Origin: Dyadobacter sp. CY261
GTDB lineage: Bacteria; Bacteroidota; Bacteroidia; Cytophagales; Spirosomataceae
DNA length: 64,000 nt
NCBI RefSeq assembly: GCF_021440085.1
Contig: NZ_JAKCPW010000004.1
Location: forward strand, 310,001-374,000
Direction: 5' to 3'
Below, one piece after another: positions 62,637 through 64,000 of this stretch (positions are counted from its first letter, which is position 1; each line of letters opens with the position of its first letter). The position numbers were made by a program, and so were the translations under genes. The notes beneath the pieces are model-generated. The model was not told where the DNA came from and ran no database searches. It saw only the letters and a program-made list of their open reading frames with translations.

Positions 62637-62659
62637 ATTTCAAAAACTCGTTTTCTTAC

Positions 62660-63853
62660 TTAACCGGGAAAGGAAATTTTCCCCATCGACACACCAGGCA
62701 CGCCTTTCCTTTCACCAAAATATGTGCCCTCGCCGGCAATTGCCTCATTAGCCAGAACTGCAAATAAAACCGCTTCCTTGGCATCGCCTGCTACGCCCAG
62801 TTCATTAATCAGACGAATATTCAGACCCAACAAATTCCCAATCACTTCCATTAAGACCGGATTATGCGCCCCGCCGCCGCTCGCATAAATTTCAAATGTT
62901 TCGCCCTCCGACATTGCGCTACGGATTGCTTCCGAAATCGTTTCGGCGCTGAACCGCGTCAATGTTGCGATAAGATCGGCAGATGAAATTGAAGTTCGGC
63001 CTGACCGCTTTTTAGCCTCCTCAACATAATTAACACTGAAAACCTCCGGGCCGGTAGTTTTAGGAAAAGATTGCACAAAAAACGGCGCGTCTTTCAATGC
63101 ACCGAGCAATGCCTGATCAACAGATCCGCTCGAAGCAATGTTTCCGTTTTCATCAAATGGCTTTCCAAACAACTGGCGCGTAAATGCGTCGATTAATGTA
63201 TTTCCAGGGCCCGTGTCCGTGGTAAAAACTAATGCAGCATCGAGGTTTCCGGGCAGAAATGTAAAGTTGGCAATGCCTCCCATATTCAGCAACACCCTGT
63301 TTTCGCCTTTTTTGGAAAAAAGAAAATAATCACCGTACACCGCGAGCGGTGCACCTTCACCACCGGCCGCAATGTGTTTTTGCCTGAAATCACTGACCGT
63401 TAAAATACCGGTTTTGACGGCAATGTGGTCGCCATCGCCGATTTGCAGGGTTGCATTGGGAAAATTAGGGAGTCCGTGCTGTTTTTGGGGAGCGTGAAAA
63501 ACGGTCTGCCCGTGGCTGGCTATCAGATCTACTTCATTTGTATCGACACCCCATTCCGCCAGACAGCCGAGGATCATTTGCGCGTGTTGCAAGCCAATGA
63601 ATGGGTTGAGCAGGCATAAATGCTGAAAATCGATCTGCCTTTTGGCAAAAATCTCACGCACCGCATTGCGGAAATCATCCTCATAAGAAACTGTTTTGAA
63701 ATGCTCCACTTGCAACGCCGTTTCCGGGCCACTGCCCTGCACATGGCAAAGTGCCACATCGAGGCCGTCGAGCGAGGTTCCTGACATAAGCCCGATTATC
63801 CTTCGTGAGGGCTTCCGGCTCAGCACATAAAGCTTTTCAACGTGTTCTTTCAC
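62660..63853 (-). CDS. anmK: Anhydro-N-acetylmuramic acid kinase
   Basis: This about 397-residue kinase converts anhydro-MurNAc to MurNAc-6-phosphate for cell-wall recycling. Landmarks are RRIIGLMSGTSLDGLDVALC at the start, ASHGQTVFHAPQK, NMGGIANFTFLP and DTGPGNTLIDAF, with ASGGGAHNPVLM near the end. An ATG at 63883 would add ten residues but lies inside a terminator hairpin with its T run; the GTG at 63853 (VKEHVEKLYVLSRKPSRR) is the more likely start. Confidence 0.92.
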   Translation of the reverse strand: MKEHVEKLYVLSRKPSRRIIGLMSGTSLDGLDVALCHVQGSGPETALQVEHFKTVSYEDDFRNAVREIFAKRQIDFQHLCLLNPFIGLQHAQMILGCLAEWGVDTNEVDLIASHGQTVFHAPQKQHGLPNFPNATLQIGDGDHIAVKTGILTVSDFRQKHIAAGGEGAPLAVYGDYFLFSKKGENRVLLNMGGIANFTFLPGNLDAALVFTTDTGPGNTLIDAFTRQLFGKPFDENGNIASSGSVDQALLGALKDAPFFVQSFPKTTGPEVFSVNYVEEAKKRSGRTSISSADLIATLTRFSAETISEAIRSAMSEGETFEIYASGGGAHNPVLMEVIGNLLGLNIRLINELGVAGDAKEAVLFAVLANEAIAGEGTYFGERKGVPGVSMGKISFPG

Positions 63854-63866
63854 GGATGGTATTGCT

Positions 63867-63900
63867 AAAAAACGGGCCAGCATTTGAATGAGCTGGCCCG
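63867..63900 (-). terminator. Terminator of the gene cut at the right edge
   Basis: CGGGCCAGC (63873-63881) pairs with GCTGGCCCG (63892-63900) around a 10-nt loop, and TTTTTT follows on the minus strand. It lies 22 bases past the stop of the Asn/Arg-rich gene and overlaps the first possible ATG of anmK. Confidence 0.85.
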
Positions 63901-63922
63901 ATAGGATTCGATGGAAACTTTT

Positions 63923-64000
63923 TTAACCGTTGTTTTCCCCCTCCGGCTTTGGCCCGGAAGGTTTCTGAGGTCTTCGGTTGTTGTTATTCCGATTGTTCCG
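63923..64000 (-). CDS. C-terminal end of an Asn/Arg-rich protein, partial
   Basis: Reading from the right edge, 25 codons in one open frame end in a TAA at 63923-63925. They encode a low-complexity tail rich in Asn, Arg, Pro and Gly (RNNRNNNN, then RRPQKPSGPKPEGENNG). Tails of this kind are common at the end of DUF4290 proteins and of DEAD-box RNA helicases in Bacteroidota, but the conserved part is outside the window. The strong terminator just after the stop supports a real gene end. Confidence 0.6.
   Translation of the reverse strand, partial: RNNRNNNNRRPQKPSGPKPEGENNG

Overview
The window looks like a chromosomal segment of a Bacteroidota bacterium of the order Cytophagales; a Dyadobacter-like member of the Spirosomaceae is my best guess, from protein style only. 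Pointers are a SecDF fusion, a long SecA with inserts and no zinc tail, a TonB receptor with a carboxypeptidase-like N-domain paired with a DUF4249 lipoprotein, a type IX secretion tail, a bacillithiol enzyme (BshC), a long IspH, and promoters matching the Bacteroidota pattern (-33 TTG, -7 TAnnTTTG). Coding density is high. No rRNA, tRNA, CRISPR array, prophage or insertion sequence was recognised. Genes at both edges are cut (1-957 and 63923-64000, both on the minus strand).

Layout. 1-3040: sugar-nucleotide epimerase, family 2 glycosyltransferase and a membrane glycosyltransferase, one minus-strand glycan module. 3282-6875: small lipoprotein, M3 oligopeptidase, orphan DUF433 protein, dicarboxylate symporter. 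7099-11267: haem import operon (DUF6686 protein, HmuT, HmuU, HmuV, HemS-like) behind a palindrome that overlaps its promoter. 11555-16414: B12-dependent ribonucleotide reductase, PurB, aquaglyceroporin. 16433-23257: alpha-2-macroglobulin-like lipoprotein and IspH. 23437-25714: ECF sigma factor, membrane partner and DUF4097-like protein. 25724-35799: BshC, acyl-CoA dehydrogenase, then a glycosyltransferase/T9SS-glycosidase operon, then thiolase. 35962-43193: PspC, SecA, phosphatidylserine decarboxylase-like protein, rhomboid, polyprenyl synthase, class IV aminotransferase. 43260-49137: lipoproteins, ThiL, cytochrome b5-like protein, BadF-type sugar kinase, two-component pair. 49230-54883: ribosomal protein L28, FolK, TonB receptor/DUF4249, P1 peptidase. 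55106-64000: LuxR regulator with a degenerate receiver, small membrane protein, SecDF, amino-acid permease, L-2-hydroxyglutarate oxidase, AnmK and the tail of an Asn/Arg-rich protein.

Most genes are housekeeping or envelope genes. The points most worth a second look are: a shared palindromic operator (GTATGCnTGCATAC-like) in front of both fatty-acid oxidation genes, which are separated by an unrelated glycan operon; a palindrome over the haem operon promoter; a LuxR regulator whose receiver has lost its phosphorylation residues; an epimerase with Phe in place of the catalytic Tyr; an aquaporin with NPV instead of the second NPA; a 41-nt gene overlap in the sigma/anti-sigma module; and a perfect 25-bp inverted repeat between convergent genes. 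I did not find a wholly new multi-gene system. Several starts were moved to internal ATG, GTG or TTG codons because of gene overlaps, promoters or terminators; each case is explained in its entry.
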